Origin: an uncultured Opitutaceae bacterium
Lineage (GTDB): Bacteria; Verrucomicrobiota; Verrucomicrobiia; Opitutales; Opitutaceae
Assembly (NCBI GenBank): GCA_903862935.1
Contig: CAIOZY010000047.1
Span: 1 to 64,000, forward strand
DNA: 64,000 bases
Direction of reading: 5' to 3'
In this document: one piece after another, positions 16,364 through 24,370 of the stretch
Numbering within the stretch: position 1 is the stretch's first letter
How the letters are laid out: every line of letters begins with the position of its first letter
The notes under the pieces: generated by a model
Database searches by the model: none
What the model saw: only the letters and a program-made list of their open reading frames with translations
Told to the model about the DNA's origin: nothing
Program-made: the position numbers and the translations under genes

Positions 16364-17159
16364 GCTCGTGGTTGAAGATGTGCTCGGGGCAGTAGCAGGA
16401 GTCGTCGGCGCACTTCGAGCAGTAGCGGAAATCCAGCTGGGGGTGGGTCACATCGGTCTTCTTGCAGATGCGGCATTGGTGCCGGGCCGACGAGCCGCCG
16501 ACGGCTGCCGGACCGGCCCGGGCAGCGCGGCCCAGTCCGCGGGCCCGCAGCCTCGCTGTCAGGTAGGCGTCGCGGCCGAAGAACAGGGCGAAGTTTCCGA
16601 CCGCGGCGAAGATCTGCAGGCGGGCCGGCCAGCCCCCCTGGACGAACTGGATCAGGTAGAAGACCCAGGTCAGCAGCGCCAGCCACTTGATCTTGAGCGG
16701 CAGGACAAAGAAGATGATCAGCTCGAAGTTGGGGTTCAGGTAGGCGAAGGCGAGGAAGACCGACCCGGCGAGGAATCCGTTCGAGACGGGGAGCTGGGGC
16801 TGGGCGAAGGCGAGCCCAACGGTGAAGGCGTAGCCGACGAACAGGAAGAGGTTGTAGCGGAAGGCCCCCCAGTAGCTCTCCAGGGAGTTGCCCATGAAGT
16901 AGAAGATCCACCAGGCGAAGGCCAGAAGCACAAGCCCCACCAGACTCCCGCCCGCCGCCGGGGGCTGAAAGACGAAGCTCGCCACCCTCCACCACTGCCC
17001 TGCCAGGGCCAGATCGGGGATGAGAACCAGGGAGGCGGGGTTCAGCAGCCCCGCCATGGAGGCAAGTACGACGAAGACCTGGCCCACGACCAGGTACAGC
17101 GAGAGGCCCGAGATCGCGAAGCGGCCGAGGATGCGTTCTAGTCGGTCGATGAGGGACAT
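16326..17159 (-). CDS. Rhomboid-like membrane protein with C-terminal zinc-binding motif
   Basis: A 277-residue protein with about six hydrophobic spans in residues 15-210, for example LSLYLVVGQVFVVLASMAGLL cut by polar turns, then LVLLAFAWWIFYFMGNSLES. The topology looks rhomboid- or derlin-like, but I do not see the catalytic GxSG serine or the partner His, so I would expect a pseudoprotease. The soluble tail carries CRICKKTD, YCSKCADDSCYCPEH and a final HEH, a pattern of Cys and His that could hold one or two zincs. Its function is unknown. ATG 17159 is favoured over a TTG four codons upstream. Confidence 0.7.
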   Translation of the reverse strand: MSLIDRLERILGRFAISGLSLYLVVGQVFVVLASMAGLLNPASLVLIPDLALAGQWWRVASFVFQPPAAGGSLVGLVLLAFAWWIFYFMGNSLESYWGAFRYNLFLFVGYAFTVGLAFAQPQLPVSNGFLAGSVFLAFAYLNPNFELIIFFVLPLKIKWLALLTWVFYLIQFVQGGWPARLQIFAAVGNFALFFGRDAYLTARLRARGLGRAARAGPAAVGGSSARHQCRICKKTDVTHPQLDFRYCSKCADDSCYCPEHIFNHEHVPAAPEAKKPL

Positions 17160-17176
17160 GCCGGAGGACAATCCCG

Positions 17177-18037
17177 TCAGTCTTTCGGCTTTACCGGCAG
17201 CTGTGCAACCAGCTTCTTCTTCTGCGCGGCGAGGCCGGGATCGGTGACGGTGTCCAGGAGCGCCCGGGCGTGGTCCGTCCTCCCCTGCTTGATCAGGATG
17301 TTCGCGGCGTGCAGCCGCATCGTCTGCTGCTCGACGGGGCTCGAGGCCTTCTCCTCGAGAACGGCCCAGACCTTGAGGGCCTGGTCGTAGTCGGGCTTCT
17401 CAAGGTCGTAGAATGACTCGGCATAGCGGTAGACGAACTCGATGCGGTCCGGCGCGAGCTCCGCGGCGGTGCGGAAGGCGTTCAGCATCGCCTGGTCGAG
17501 CTGGGTCCGCGTGTAGACCTTCTTCTCCAGGAACGTGTCCCGGGCCTCGTTGAGCAGGCGCCCCAACTGGTAGTGGTAAAGCGGCTCCTTGGGCTCGAGC
17601 TTGATCGCCGCCAGGTAGTAGTTCACCGCCTCCACGGGCCTGCCGTCCTCGGCGAGGTAGTTGCCAATCTGGTTTTTGACGAGCGGAATGTCGGGGTCGA
17701 GCTGGTTGGCCTTCAGGTACATCGCCATCGCCTCCTTGCGCATGTCGACCTTCTCCAGGAGCGTCGCGTAGGCCGCGTAGGCCGCCGCGAAGCCCGGGCT
17801 GTCGTGGATGAGCAGCTCGTAGTCGTGCCCCACGGTCTGGAGCTGCGCGCGCAGGCCCTCCTCGTCGAGGTTCTCGCCCTGTTTGGCAGCCTCGTCCAAG
17901 AGCTCCTTCTGCCGGGCGACGAGTTGCACGAGCCTCTGCTCGGGCATCGTTGAGCCCTGCGCCAGCGCGCGGGGCCCGGCGGCCGCGATCAGAGCCGCGC
18001 CGAGGACGGCCAACCGGAGGGTCTGGGCAAGCTTCAT
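17177..18037 (-). CDS. Exported TPR-repeat protein
   Basis: A 286-residue protein with an N-terminal signal peptide (MKLAQTLRLAVLGAALIAAAG and ALA) and helical repeats over the rest. TPR-like units are clear at AYAAYATLLEKVDMRKEAMAMYLKA and IGNYLAEDGRPVEAVNYYLAA, and weaker ones continue to the C-terminus. Proteins of this kind usually act as periplasmic scaffolds. It lies 17 bases upstream of the rhomboid-like gene on the same strand and is divergent from the LptG-type gene. ATG 18037 gives the signal peptide; earlier in-frame starts do not. Confidence 0.85.
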   Translation of the reverse strand: MKLAQTLRLAVLGAALIAAAGPRALAQGSTMPEQRLVQLVARQKELLDEAAKQGENLDEEGLRAQLQTVGHDYELLIHDSPGFAAAYAAYATLLEKVDMRKEAMAMYLKANQLDPDIPLVKNQIGNYLAEDGRPVEAVNYYLAAIKLEPKEPLYHYQLGRLLNEARDTFLEKKVYTRTQLDQAMLNAFRTAAELAPDRIEFVYRYAESFYDLEKPDYDQALKVWAVLEEKASSPVEQQTMRLHAANILIKQGRTDHARALLDTVTDPGLAAQKKKLVAQLPVKPKD

Positions 18038-18076
18038 GGGACGGGAAAACCTTGCCGACACCATCCCCGAACGGAA

Positions 18077-19291
18077 GTGCCGGCGCAAACCTTGTTGTCA
18101 GCCCCCCCGCCGGCGCCTATGCCGATGGGTGCCCCGGGCCCGACCGTGAACCTTCTCGACCGCCACATCTTCAAGAGCACGCTCGCAACCTGCGCGGCGG
18201 CGGTGGGAATATTCGCGTTCGTCTTGATGACCGGCAACGTCGTGCGCGATCTGATCGGCCCGGGCCTGTCGGGCCAGCTCTCGGCGGAGGCCTTCGGCCG
18301 GCTGGTGCTGCTGCTCGTCCCCTTCGTCTTCTCCTACGCCCTGCCCATGGGAATGTTGACCGGGGTCCTGCTCACCCTCGGGCGGCTTTCGGCCGACAGC
18401 GAGGTGACGGCGATGCGCGCGGCCGGCATCAGCCTGCCCCGGATCGCGCGCCCCGTGATCATCCTCGGCGCCCTGGGGTTCCTCGCGGGCCTGCCGGTCA
18501 ACTTTGAGTTCATGCCGCGGGCCCGGGTGCAGTACGACCGCGAGCTCACGGCTGCGGTCAGGGCGAACCCCCTGAGCTTCATCGTGCCGAAGACCTTCAT
18601 CCGGGACTTTCCGGGGGTGGTGGTCTACGTCGGGGAAAAGCAGGGCGCGCGCCTCAGGGACTTCTGGCTGTGGCGCCTGGACGGCGACCACCGGGTAACC
18701 CAGTTCATCCGCGCCGCCTCGGGCCGGGTCGAGTACGACGAGGCCACGAACGACTTCATCATCACGCTCTCCCAGGCCCAGGTCGAGACCCGCAGCGACC
18801 GGAACCCCGAGGACTTCACCGAGGCGCAGCCCGTCATGACCTTCGCCCAGTCCGACCCCGTGCGCCTGTCGCTCAATCGCCTCTTCGGCCGCACCGGGAT
18901 CCGCCAGAAGCCCACCTGGATGACCTACGCGGAGCTGCGCCGCGAGCAGGCCCGGCTCGCCGCGGAGAAGGTGCCCCCGGGGCGGCGCAAGGAGAACGCC
19001 CAGGCCCAGATGAAGGTGGCGCTCGTGATCGAGGACAAGTTTAACACGGCGCTCGCCGCCCTCACCTTCGCGGTCGTCGGCGTTCCCCTGGGAATCAAGG
19101 TCAGCCGCCGGGAGACGAGCGCGAACCTGGGGGTCGCGGTCCTGCTTGCTCTGGGCTACTACCTGCTGACCGTGATGATCGGCTGGCTCGACCGCCACCC
19201 TGAGTACCGCCCCGACCTGCTCCTGTGGCTGCCGAACGCGGTATTCCTGCTGCTCGGCGCGTGGCTTTTCAGCAGGATCGAACGCCGCTAG
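18077..19291 (+). CDS. LptG/LptF-family LPS export permease
   Basis: A 404-residue inner-membrane permease of the YjgP/YjgQ family, which with LptB extracts LPS from the inner membrane. Membrane spans are seen around residues 40-60, 75-100, 130-150 and three near the end, with a large periplasmic beta-jellyroll in residues 150-310. The cytoplasmic LPMGMLTGVLLTLGRLSADSEVTAMRAAG segment that contacts the ATPase is clearly conserved. The start is uncertain: GTG 18077, ATG 18119 or ATG 18125. The stop shares the palindrome CTAG (19288-19291) with arnD on the other strand. LptB and the second permease are not here. Confidence 0.86.
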   Translation: MPAQTLLSAPPPAPMPMGAPGPTVNLLDRHIFKSTLATCAAAVGIFAFVLMTGNVVRDLIGPGLSGQLSAEAFGRLVLLLVPFVFSYALPMGMLTGVLLTLGRLSADSEVTAMRAAGISLPRIARPVIILGALGFLAGLPVNFEFMPRARVQYDRELTAAVRANPLSFIVPKTFIRDFPGVVVYVGEKQGARLRDFWLWRLDGDHRVTQFIRAASGRVEYDEATNDFIITLSQAQVETRSDRNPEDFTEAQPVMTFAQSDPVRLSLNRLFGRTGIRQKPTWMTYAELRREQARLAAEKVPPGRRKENAQAQMKVALVIEDKFNTALAALTFAVVGVPLGIKVSRRETSANLGVAVLLALGYYLLTVMIGWLDRHPEYRPDLLLWLPNAVFLLLGAWLFSRIERR

Positions 19292-20190
19292 GCGGCCTGC
19301 GAGGCGACAAGCCCGCTGCGGCCGTCGATCGGCACCTTCACCTGGTCGCGCACAGGGACAAGCGCGCGCTCGGCAAGAAGCCCGCGCGCGAGTTCGTCCA
19401 GGCGCACGAACTCGACCCCCGAGGAGCGGCAGGCGGCTAGGAAGGACCGGAAAAGTCCCCTCCTGCCCATGCCCTCGATCTCGGCGTGCAGCGTGAAGAC
19501 GTTCGGCCGGTCCGCCCTCAACAGCGACATGAGGTGCGGCACGATTGCCGCGTCCGGAAACTCCGGGCGGCCCATGAGCTCGTCCAGGGTCGGCAGCGTG
19601 CTCGGAATCTCCAGGGTGTTAAAAACCCGTCCCGCGATCCTCGGGAAGAACGGGGCTCCTCCCCTCGTGTCGCTCGAGTACAGGAGTCCCGCCTCGTCGT
19701 AGACCTGGCGGCTGTGCCCGCTGCTCTGCCATCCCGGGGCTCCGGCCGAGCGCGCCTCCTGCCCGAATATCCTCTGAAACTCCGCCGCCGCCTTTCCAAA
19801 CTCCTCCCTCACCTCCTCCAGGCTCATGGTCTCCAGGTGATCCTGCCACCGGTAGTGGTTGTGGCAGTGGATCCCGATCTCGAAGCCGGCGTCCTTCACG
19901 GCGCGCAGGGCGGGGGAGTTTCGCCGCCCGATGTGCGGGGAGGGCAGGAGCGTCCCGTTGAGGAGTGTCCGGATCCCGTAGAGCTCGACCACGCTCGTGC
20001 GGCTCACCTTGCTGAAGAACCCGGGGCGGAAGACCCGCGTGATGGCCCGCCCGGTCTGGTCCGGGCCCAGGGAGAACAGGAAGCAGGCCGGGACCCGGGC
20101 CTCCCGGCAGTCGTCCACCAGGTTGGGGACGCCGATCCGCGTGCCGCGGTCGGTGTCGACGTCGATCTTCAGGGCCAGCCGCGCGTTCAC
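19288..20190 (-). CDS. arnD: Undecaprenyl-phosphate-Ara4FN deformylase
   Basis: A 300-residue polysaccharide-deacetylase-fold enzyme that removes the formyl group from undecaprenyl-phosphate 4-formamido-arabinose. It has LALKIDVDTDRGTRIGVPNL at the start, where DVD holds the catalytic Asp, and GFEIGIHCHNHYRWQDH with the metal-binding His residues (E. coli ArnD has HAWDHHAWQ there). Later comes AGAPGWQSSG and SSDTRGGAPFFP, close to the E. coli AAAGW and NSDCRGAMPF. The start is GTG 20190, whose GTGA overlaps the dehydrogenase stop. The upstream open frame is a shadow. It is the last gene of the arn operon. Confidence 0.9.
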   Translation of the reverse strand: MNARLALKIDVDTDRGTRIGVPNLVDDCREARVPACFLFSLGPDQTGRAITRVFRPGFFSKVSRTSVVELYGIRTLLNGTLLPSPHIGRRNSPALRAVKDAGFEIGIHCHNHYRWQDHLETMSLEEVREEFGKAAAEFQRIFGQEARSAGAPGWQSSGHSRQVYDEAGLLYSSDTRGGAPFFPRIAGRVFNTLEIPSTLPTLDELMGRPEFPDAAIVPHLMSLLRADRPNVFTLHAEIEGMGRRGLFRSFLAACRSSGVEFVRLDELARGLLAERALVPVRDQVKVPIDGRSGLVASQAA

Positions 20191-21224
20191 TCCAGCTCGT
20201 AGTCCTTGTGCGCGAGGTGGTAGTCGAGCGTGAGCTTGATCGCGGTCTTCAGGTCCACCTTGGGCTTCCAGTTGAGCTGCCGGCGTATGGCCCCGATCGC
20301 CGGGACCCTCTTCTGGATGTCCTGGTAGTACTTGCCGAAGTACTGGCCGGACGGAACCACGACCACGCGGGCCGCCTTGGCGTGCTCCCGGTAGTCCGGG
20401 TAGTCCCGGAAGGCCGCGATGATCAGCCGCGCAAGGCGGGCCACGCTCACCTCGTTGTTGGGGTTGCCGATGTTGAAGATCTGCCGTGAGGCGCGCCCGT
20501 TCTTGTTCTCGATGATGCGCAGCAGCGCGTCGATCCCGTCGTCGATGAACGTGAACGACCGGCACTGCTTGCCGCCGTCGACGAGCTGGATGGGCTTTCG
20601 GAAGATCACGTTGGATATGAACTGCGTGAACAGGCGCGAGCTGCCCTCCTTGGGCTCGAAGACATTGTCGAGCTTCGGCCCGATCCAGTTGAACGGGCGG
20701 AACAGCGTGTAGTCGACCCCGTCGCGCACGCCGTAGGCGTAGATCACGCGGTCGAGCAGCTGCTTCGAGCAGGCGTAGATCCAGCGCTGCTTCTCGATCG
20801 GGCCGTAGACCATCGGGCTCGTGGACTCGTCGAGCTGCCCGTCGGGGCACATGCCGTACACCTCGGAGGTGGACGGGAAGATGATCCGCTTCTTGTATTT
20901 GGCGCACTGGCGGACGACCTCGAGGTTCGATTCGAAGTCCAGCTCGAAGACTCGGAGGGGGTCCTTGACGTACTGCGCGGGGTTGGCGATCGCGACCAGG
21001 GGCAAGACGGCGTCGCACTTCTTGATGTGGTACTCGATCCACTCCCGGGAGATCATGACGTCGCCTTCCACGAACTTGAACCGGGGGTTGCCTAGGCAGT
21101 TGCCGAGCTTGTGGTCGCCCACGTCCATCCCGTACACCTCCCAGTCCTTCTGCTTGAGGATCGCGTGGGTGAGGGAGCTTCCGATGAAGCCGTTGGCGCC
21201 GAGGATCAGGACTTTGAGTGGCAT
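20187..21224 (-). CDS. arnA: UDP-glucuronic acid decarboxylase / ArnA dehydrogenase half, stand-alone
   Basis: A 345-residue extended short-chain dehydrogenase. The NAD-binding motif is ILGANGFIGSS near residue 7, and the active site is Ser-Thr in FPSTSEVYG with a Tyr/Lys pair in YACSKQLLDRV (Y-x-x-x-K). The region EKQRWIYACSKQLLDRVI and RPFNWIGPKLDN match the C-terminal half of E. coli ArnA, which oxidises and decarboxylates UDP-glucuronate to UDP-Ara4O. Here it is a separate gene 105 bases downstream of the formyltransferase gene, with arnD overlapping its stop. I start at ATG 21224; ATG 21242 is possible. Confidence 0.9.
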   Translation of the reverse strand: MPLKVLILGANGFIGSSLTHAILKQKDWEVYGMDVGDHKLGNCLGNPRFKFVEGDVMISREWIEYHIKKCDAVLPLVAIANPAQYVKDPLRVFELDFESNLEVVRQCAKYKKRIIFPSTSEVYGMCPDGQLDESTSPMVYGPIEKQRWIYACSKQLLDRVIYAYGVRDGVDYTLFRPFNWIGPKLDNVFEPKEGSSRLFTQFISNVIFRKPIQLVDGGKQCRSFTFIDDGIDALLRIIENKNGRASRQIFNIGNPNNEVSVARLARLIIAAFRDYPDYREHAKAARVVVVPSGQYFGKYYQDIQKRVPAIGAIRRQLNWKPKVDLKTAIKLTLDYHLAHKDYELE

Positions 21225-21329
21225 GGTGTCTCGAAGGGGCATTGGACCATGGATTCCAAAAAAAGACACGAAAGAATCGACCCGCCTGCGCCGGGACCGC
21301 GGGCCCTCGGAAACCGGGGGCTCCATGGA

Positions 21330-22247
21330 TTATCCGAGGGTTGAACCCGGGGCCGGCGGAGCGGACGGCGCGCCCCTCCATTCCGCCTTCGTCAGCTCCA
21401 GGGCCCCGTCGCCGGTCGCAACGACCAGCGGCTCCACGGACAGCACCTCGCCGGGCCTTCCGCGGCGCCCCCGGGCCGCCGGCGAGTCGTGCTCGGCCCA
21501 CCACACCATGAGGCGGGCCCCACCGGCCTCCGTGAAGGCGCCCGGATAGGGGTCGGTGACCGCCCGGATTAGGTTGAAGATTCCAACGGAGGGCTGGGAC
21601 CAGTCGATCCGCCCGTCCTCGGGCGTGCGGCCCCCAAAGTAGCTCGCCCGGGACTCGTCCTGGGGGGTTTCCCGGGCCGTCCCGGACAGGAGCGCATCGA
21701 TCTGGCGCTCCAGGACGCGCCGCGCGCAGGGAAGCACCTTGCGGAAGGCCTGCTCGGCCGTGTCCCGGGGACCGATGTCCACCCCCTCCTGGTCCACCAC
21801 GGCTCCGGCGTCGGGCTCCCTGACCATGCGGTGGAGCGTCATGCCCATCCGGCGCTCGCCGTGGAGGACCGCCCAGTTGACCGGAGCCCGGCCCCGGTAC
21901 TTCGGCAGGAGGGAGCCGTGCATGTTGAACGCCCCGAGCGGCGCCAGCGCGAGGATCCTCGTGGCAATCATGTTCCGGTAGTAGGCCGACAGGATGAGGT
22001 CGGGCTTGAGGGCGGCAATCGGCTCCAGCCACTCGGCGGCGGTGAGCTTGTCCGGGGTAAAGACAGGAATCAGGGAACCGTGCTCCTTCAGGGCCGCAAC
22101 CGGAGTCTTGAACCAGATCTTCTCGCTGGGGTTGTCCCGGTGGGTGAAGACCGCGGCAACCGAGCAGCCCCGCTCCAGGAGCAGCGACAGGCAGTCGTAC
22201 CCCACCTCGCTGTACCCGAAGAAGAGGATGCGGGGCTTGGGGGTCAT
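21330..22247 (-). CDS. UDP-Ara4N formyltransferase / ArnA N-terminal half, stand-alone
   Basis: A 305-residue formyltransferase of the Fmt/ArnA fold, expected to transfer a formyl group from N10-formyl-THF to UDP-4-amino-arabinose. The opening RILFFGYSEVGYDCLSLLLERG matches ArnA's N-terminus, and FNMHGSLLPKYRGRAPVNWAV carries the catalytic His and the folate-binding loop; HxSLLPKYRGxxPxNW is the ArnA/Fmt hallmark. Asp of GxxDxG type appears in REPDAGAVVDQEGVDIGPRDTA. In E. coli this domain is fused to the dehydrogenase. The ATGA overlap with arnC shows coupling. Some related stand-alone sugar N-formyltransferases exist, but the operon decides. Confidence 0.87.
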   Translation of the reverse strand: MTPKPRILFFGYSEVGYDCLSLLLERGCSVAAVFTHRDNPSEKIWFKTPVAALKEHGSLIPVFTPDKLTAAEWLEPIAALKPDLILSAYYRNMIATRILALAPLGAFNMHGSLLPKYRGRAPVNWAVLHGERRMGMTLHRMVREPDAGAVVDQEGVDIGPRDTAEQAFRKVLPCARRVLERQIDALLSGTARETPQDESRASYFGGRTPEDGRIDWSQPSVGIFNLIRAVTDPYPGAFTEAGGARLMVWWAEHDSPAARGRRGRPGEVLSVEPLVVATGDGALELTKAEWRGAPSAPPAPGSTLG

Positions 22248-23197
22248 CCTCCGGGCGCCTTGCGCGACTCCAGGACCTCGCGGACGTGGTACTGCTGCCG
22301 GGCGCGGACGACCTGGTAGGTGCGGCCGACGTACTCGCCGATCAGGCCGATGCCGACCATGGCGACGCTCAGCAGGAAGAAGACGATCCCGAACAGGGTG
22401 AAGATGCCCTCCGCCTCCGCCCCGAGGAAGAGCCGGCGGTAGGCCAGCACGACGACCAGCGCCAGGCTCCCCACCGAGCAGCACAGGGCGAACATCGTGA
22501 AGACCTGGAGCGGGGCGAGCGAGAACCCGGTGATCAGGTCGAAGTTCAGTCGCACCAGCTTGTAGAAGGAGTAGTTGGAGACCCCGGCGTGGCGTTCGGC
22601 GTGGCCGACCCCGACCTCGGCGGGGTTGCCGGAGAAGCTGTACGCAAGAGCCGGAATGAAGGTGTTGATCGCCCCGCTGCGGACGATCGCGTCGATGACC
22701 GGACGGCGGTAGGCCCGCAGCATGCACCCCTGGTCGGTCATCTCGATGTTCGTGGTGCGCCGGCGGACCCCGTTGATCACCTTGGAGGCCAGCGTCCTAA
22801 ACAGGCTGTCGTGGCGGTGCAGCCGGTATCCGCCCACGTAATCGTGCCCGGCGTCTATGAGCGTGAGAAGCTTCGGGATCTCTTCGGGCGGATTCTGCAG
22901 GTCCGCATCCAGCGTGACCACCACCTCGCCCCGGACCCTCTCGAAGGCCGCCATGATGGCCATGTGCTGGCCGTAGTTGGCGTTGAAGTCGATCACTCGC
23001 GTCACGTCGGGGCGCTCGGCATGCCGGGCCTTCAGCAGCTCAAAGGATCGGTCGCTGCTGCCGTCGTTGGTGAAGATCACCTCATAGGGACGCCCGAGGC
23101 CGTCCAGGACCGGGTAGAGCCGCCCGAACAGGACCGGGAGGTTGAGCTCCTCGTTGAATACGGGGACGACCACCGAAAGCCACGGCGCAGCACTCAT
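22244..23197 (-). CDS. arnC: Undecaprenyl-phosphate Ara4FN transferase
   Basis: A 317-residue family GT2 glycosyltransferase with a C-terminal pair of membrane spans, transferring Ara4FN from UDP to undecaprenyl phosphate at the inner membrane. It carries VVVPVFNEELNLP, TNDGSSDRS, DADLQNPPEEIPKL, the TDQGCMLRAYRRPVIDA block and a final GLIGEYVGRTYQVVRARQQY, each with a direct counterpart in E. coli ArnC, which I remember well. Length is the same. It overlaps both neighbours by four bases (ATGA at each end). Confidence 0.93.
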   Translation of the reverse strand: MSAAPWLSVVVPVFNEELNLPVLFGRLYPVLDGLGRPYEVIFTNDGSSDRSFELLKARHAERPDVTRVIDFNANYGQHMAIMAAFERVRGEVVVTLDADLQNPPEEIPKLLTLIDAGHDYVGGYRLHRHDSLFRTLASKVINGVRRRTTNIEMTDQGCMLRAYRRPVIDAIVRSGAINTFIPALAYSFSGNPAEVGVGHAERHAGVSNYSFYKLVRLNFDLITGFSLAPLQVFTMFALCCSVGSLALVVVLAYRRLFLGAEAEGIFTLFGIVFFLLSVAMVGIGLIGEYVGRTYQVVRARQQYHVREVLESRKAPGG

Positions 23198-24369
23198 GAT
23201 TTCATTTCCCCTTTAAGGACTTCGGCCAAGGTGTCGACGACCCGGGCCACGTCGGAACCGGTCATCGCCGGGAAGAGAGGCAGGGTGAGGATGTTGCGGC
23301 CCGCGTACTCCGCGTTCGGAAAGTCCCCGTCCTTCCAGCCCATCTTCCGGTACAGCGCGAACAGGTGGATGGCCGGGTAGTGGACCCCAGTCCCGACGCC
23401 GGCGGCGTGCATGCGCTCCATCACCTGCGCCCGCCGGATCGCCAGGCGCTCCTCGGGCAGCACCACCTGGAACATGTGCCAGTTGCTGTGCCCGAAGTCC
23501 TCGGGCGGCAGGCCCAGGCCCAGCTCGCGGACGCGGGGCGCCGCGAAGTGCTTGAAGTACAGGTGGGCGAGGTCGCGCCTCTTGTCCGTGAACTCCTCGA
23601 GCCGCTGGAGCTGCCCCAGGCCCACGCGGGCCGCGACATCGGTCAGGTTGAATTTTCCCCCGGCCAACTCAACCTCCATTCCGTCGTAGCCTGAACGGAC
23701 GACGCCCTGGAGGCGGTACTGCTCGGCGAGCCTGGCCTCCTTCTGGTCGTTCAGGACGAGGGCCCCTCCCTCGATCGTCGTGATGTTCTTGTTGGGGTGG
23801 AAGCTGAAGGAGACGAAGTCGCCGAAGGAGCCGATCCTGCGGCCCTTCCAGCGGCTGCCGAAGGCCTGTGCGGCGTCCTCGACGACCCTCAGGCGGTGCC
23901 TTCCGGCGATCCCGTGCAGCCGGTCGCGGTCGACCGGCAGGCCCGCGAGGTCGACCGGGATGATGGCGCGGGTTGCGGGGGTCACCGCCGCCTCGACCCG
24001 GTCCAGGTCAATGTTGCGCGTCTTGGGATCGATGTCGACGAAGACGGGCCGGGCGCCGACCTCGAGGATGACGTTGCTCGTGGCGACCCAGGAGAGCGGG
24101 GTGGTGATCACCTCGTGCCCGGGCCCCACCCCCGCGATCCGGAGGGCGATCTCCATCGTGCACGTGCCCGAGTTGAAGACCCTCACCGGCCGGCCCCCGA
24201 CATATTCGGACAGGCGCGCCTCGAAGTCCTTCACGTACGGCCCCGAGGTGATCCAGCCGGAGCGCAGGACGTCGGCCACGCCCGCTATCGTCGCGACGTC
24301 GATCGTCGGGCGCGTGAACGGCAGGTACGGCATTGCCCGCTGGGGCGCGGCTTGGGTCGGATCGGGCAT
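23194..24369 (-). CDS. arnB: UDP-4-amino-4-deoxy-L-arabinose aminotransferase
   Basis: A 391-residue DegT/DnrJ/EryC1 PLP aminotransferase that turns UDP-Ara4O into UDP-Ara4N with glutamate. The N-terminal PYLPFTRPTIDVATIAGV is typical of ArnB, VEDAAQAFGSRWKGRRIG is the cofactor-ring region, and the Schiff-base lysine is in SFHPNKNITTIEGG. The end carries GVHYPAIHLFALYRKMGW and LPLFPAMTGSDVARVV. Although the family includes many sugar aminotransferases, the surrounding arn genes fix the role. I start at ATG 24369; the gap to the arnT stop is one base. Confidence 0.9.
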   Translation of the reverse strand: MPDPTQAAPQRAMPYLPFTRPTIDVATIAGVADVLRSGWITSGPYVKDFEARLSEYVGGRPVRVFNSGTCTMEIALRIAGVGPGHEVITTPLSWVATSNVILEVGARPVFVDIDPKTRNIDLDRVEAAVTPATRAIIPVDLAGLPVDRDRLHGIAGRHRLRVVEDAAQAFGSRWKGRRIGSFGDFVSFSFHPNKNITTIEGGALVLNDQKEARLAEQYRLQGVVRSGYDGMEVELAGGKFNLTDVAARVGLGQLQRLEEFTDKRRDLAHLYFKHFAAPRVRELGLGLPPEDFGHSNWHMFQVVLPEERLAIRRAQVMERMHAAGVGTGVHYPAIHLFALYRKMGWKDGDFPNAEYAGRNILTLPLFPAMTGSDVARVVDTLAEVLKGEMKS

Positions 24370-24370
24370 G

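Noticed and set aside
20191-22032. In-frame 5' extension of arnD that would give a 914-residue protein
   Set aside because: The extension is an out-of-frame translation of the two ArnA genes and has no homology; GTG 20190 overlaps the upstream stop and fits ArnD.
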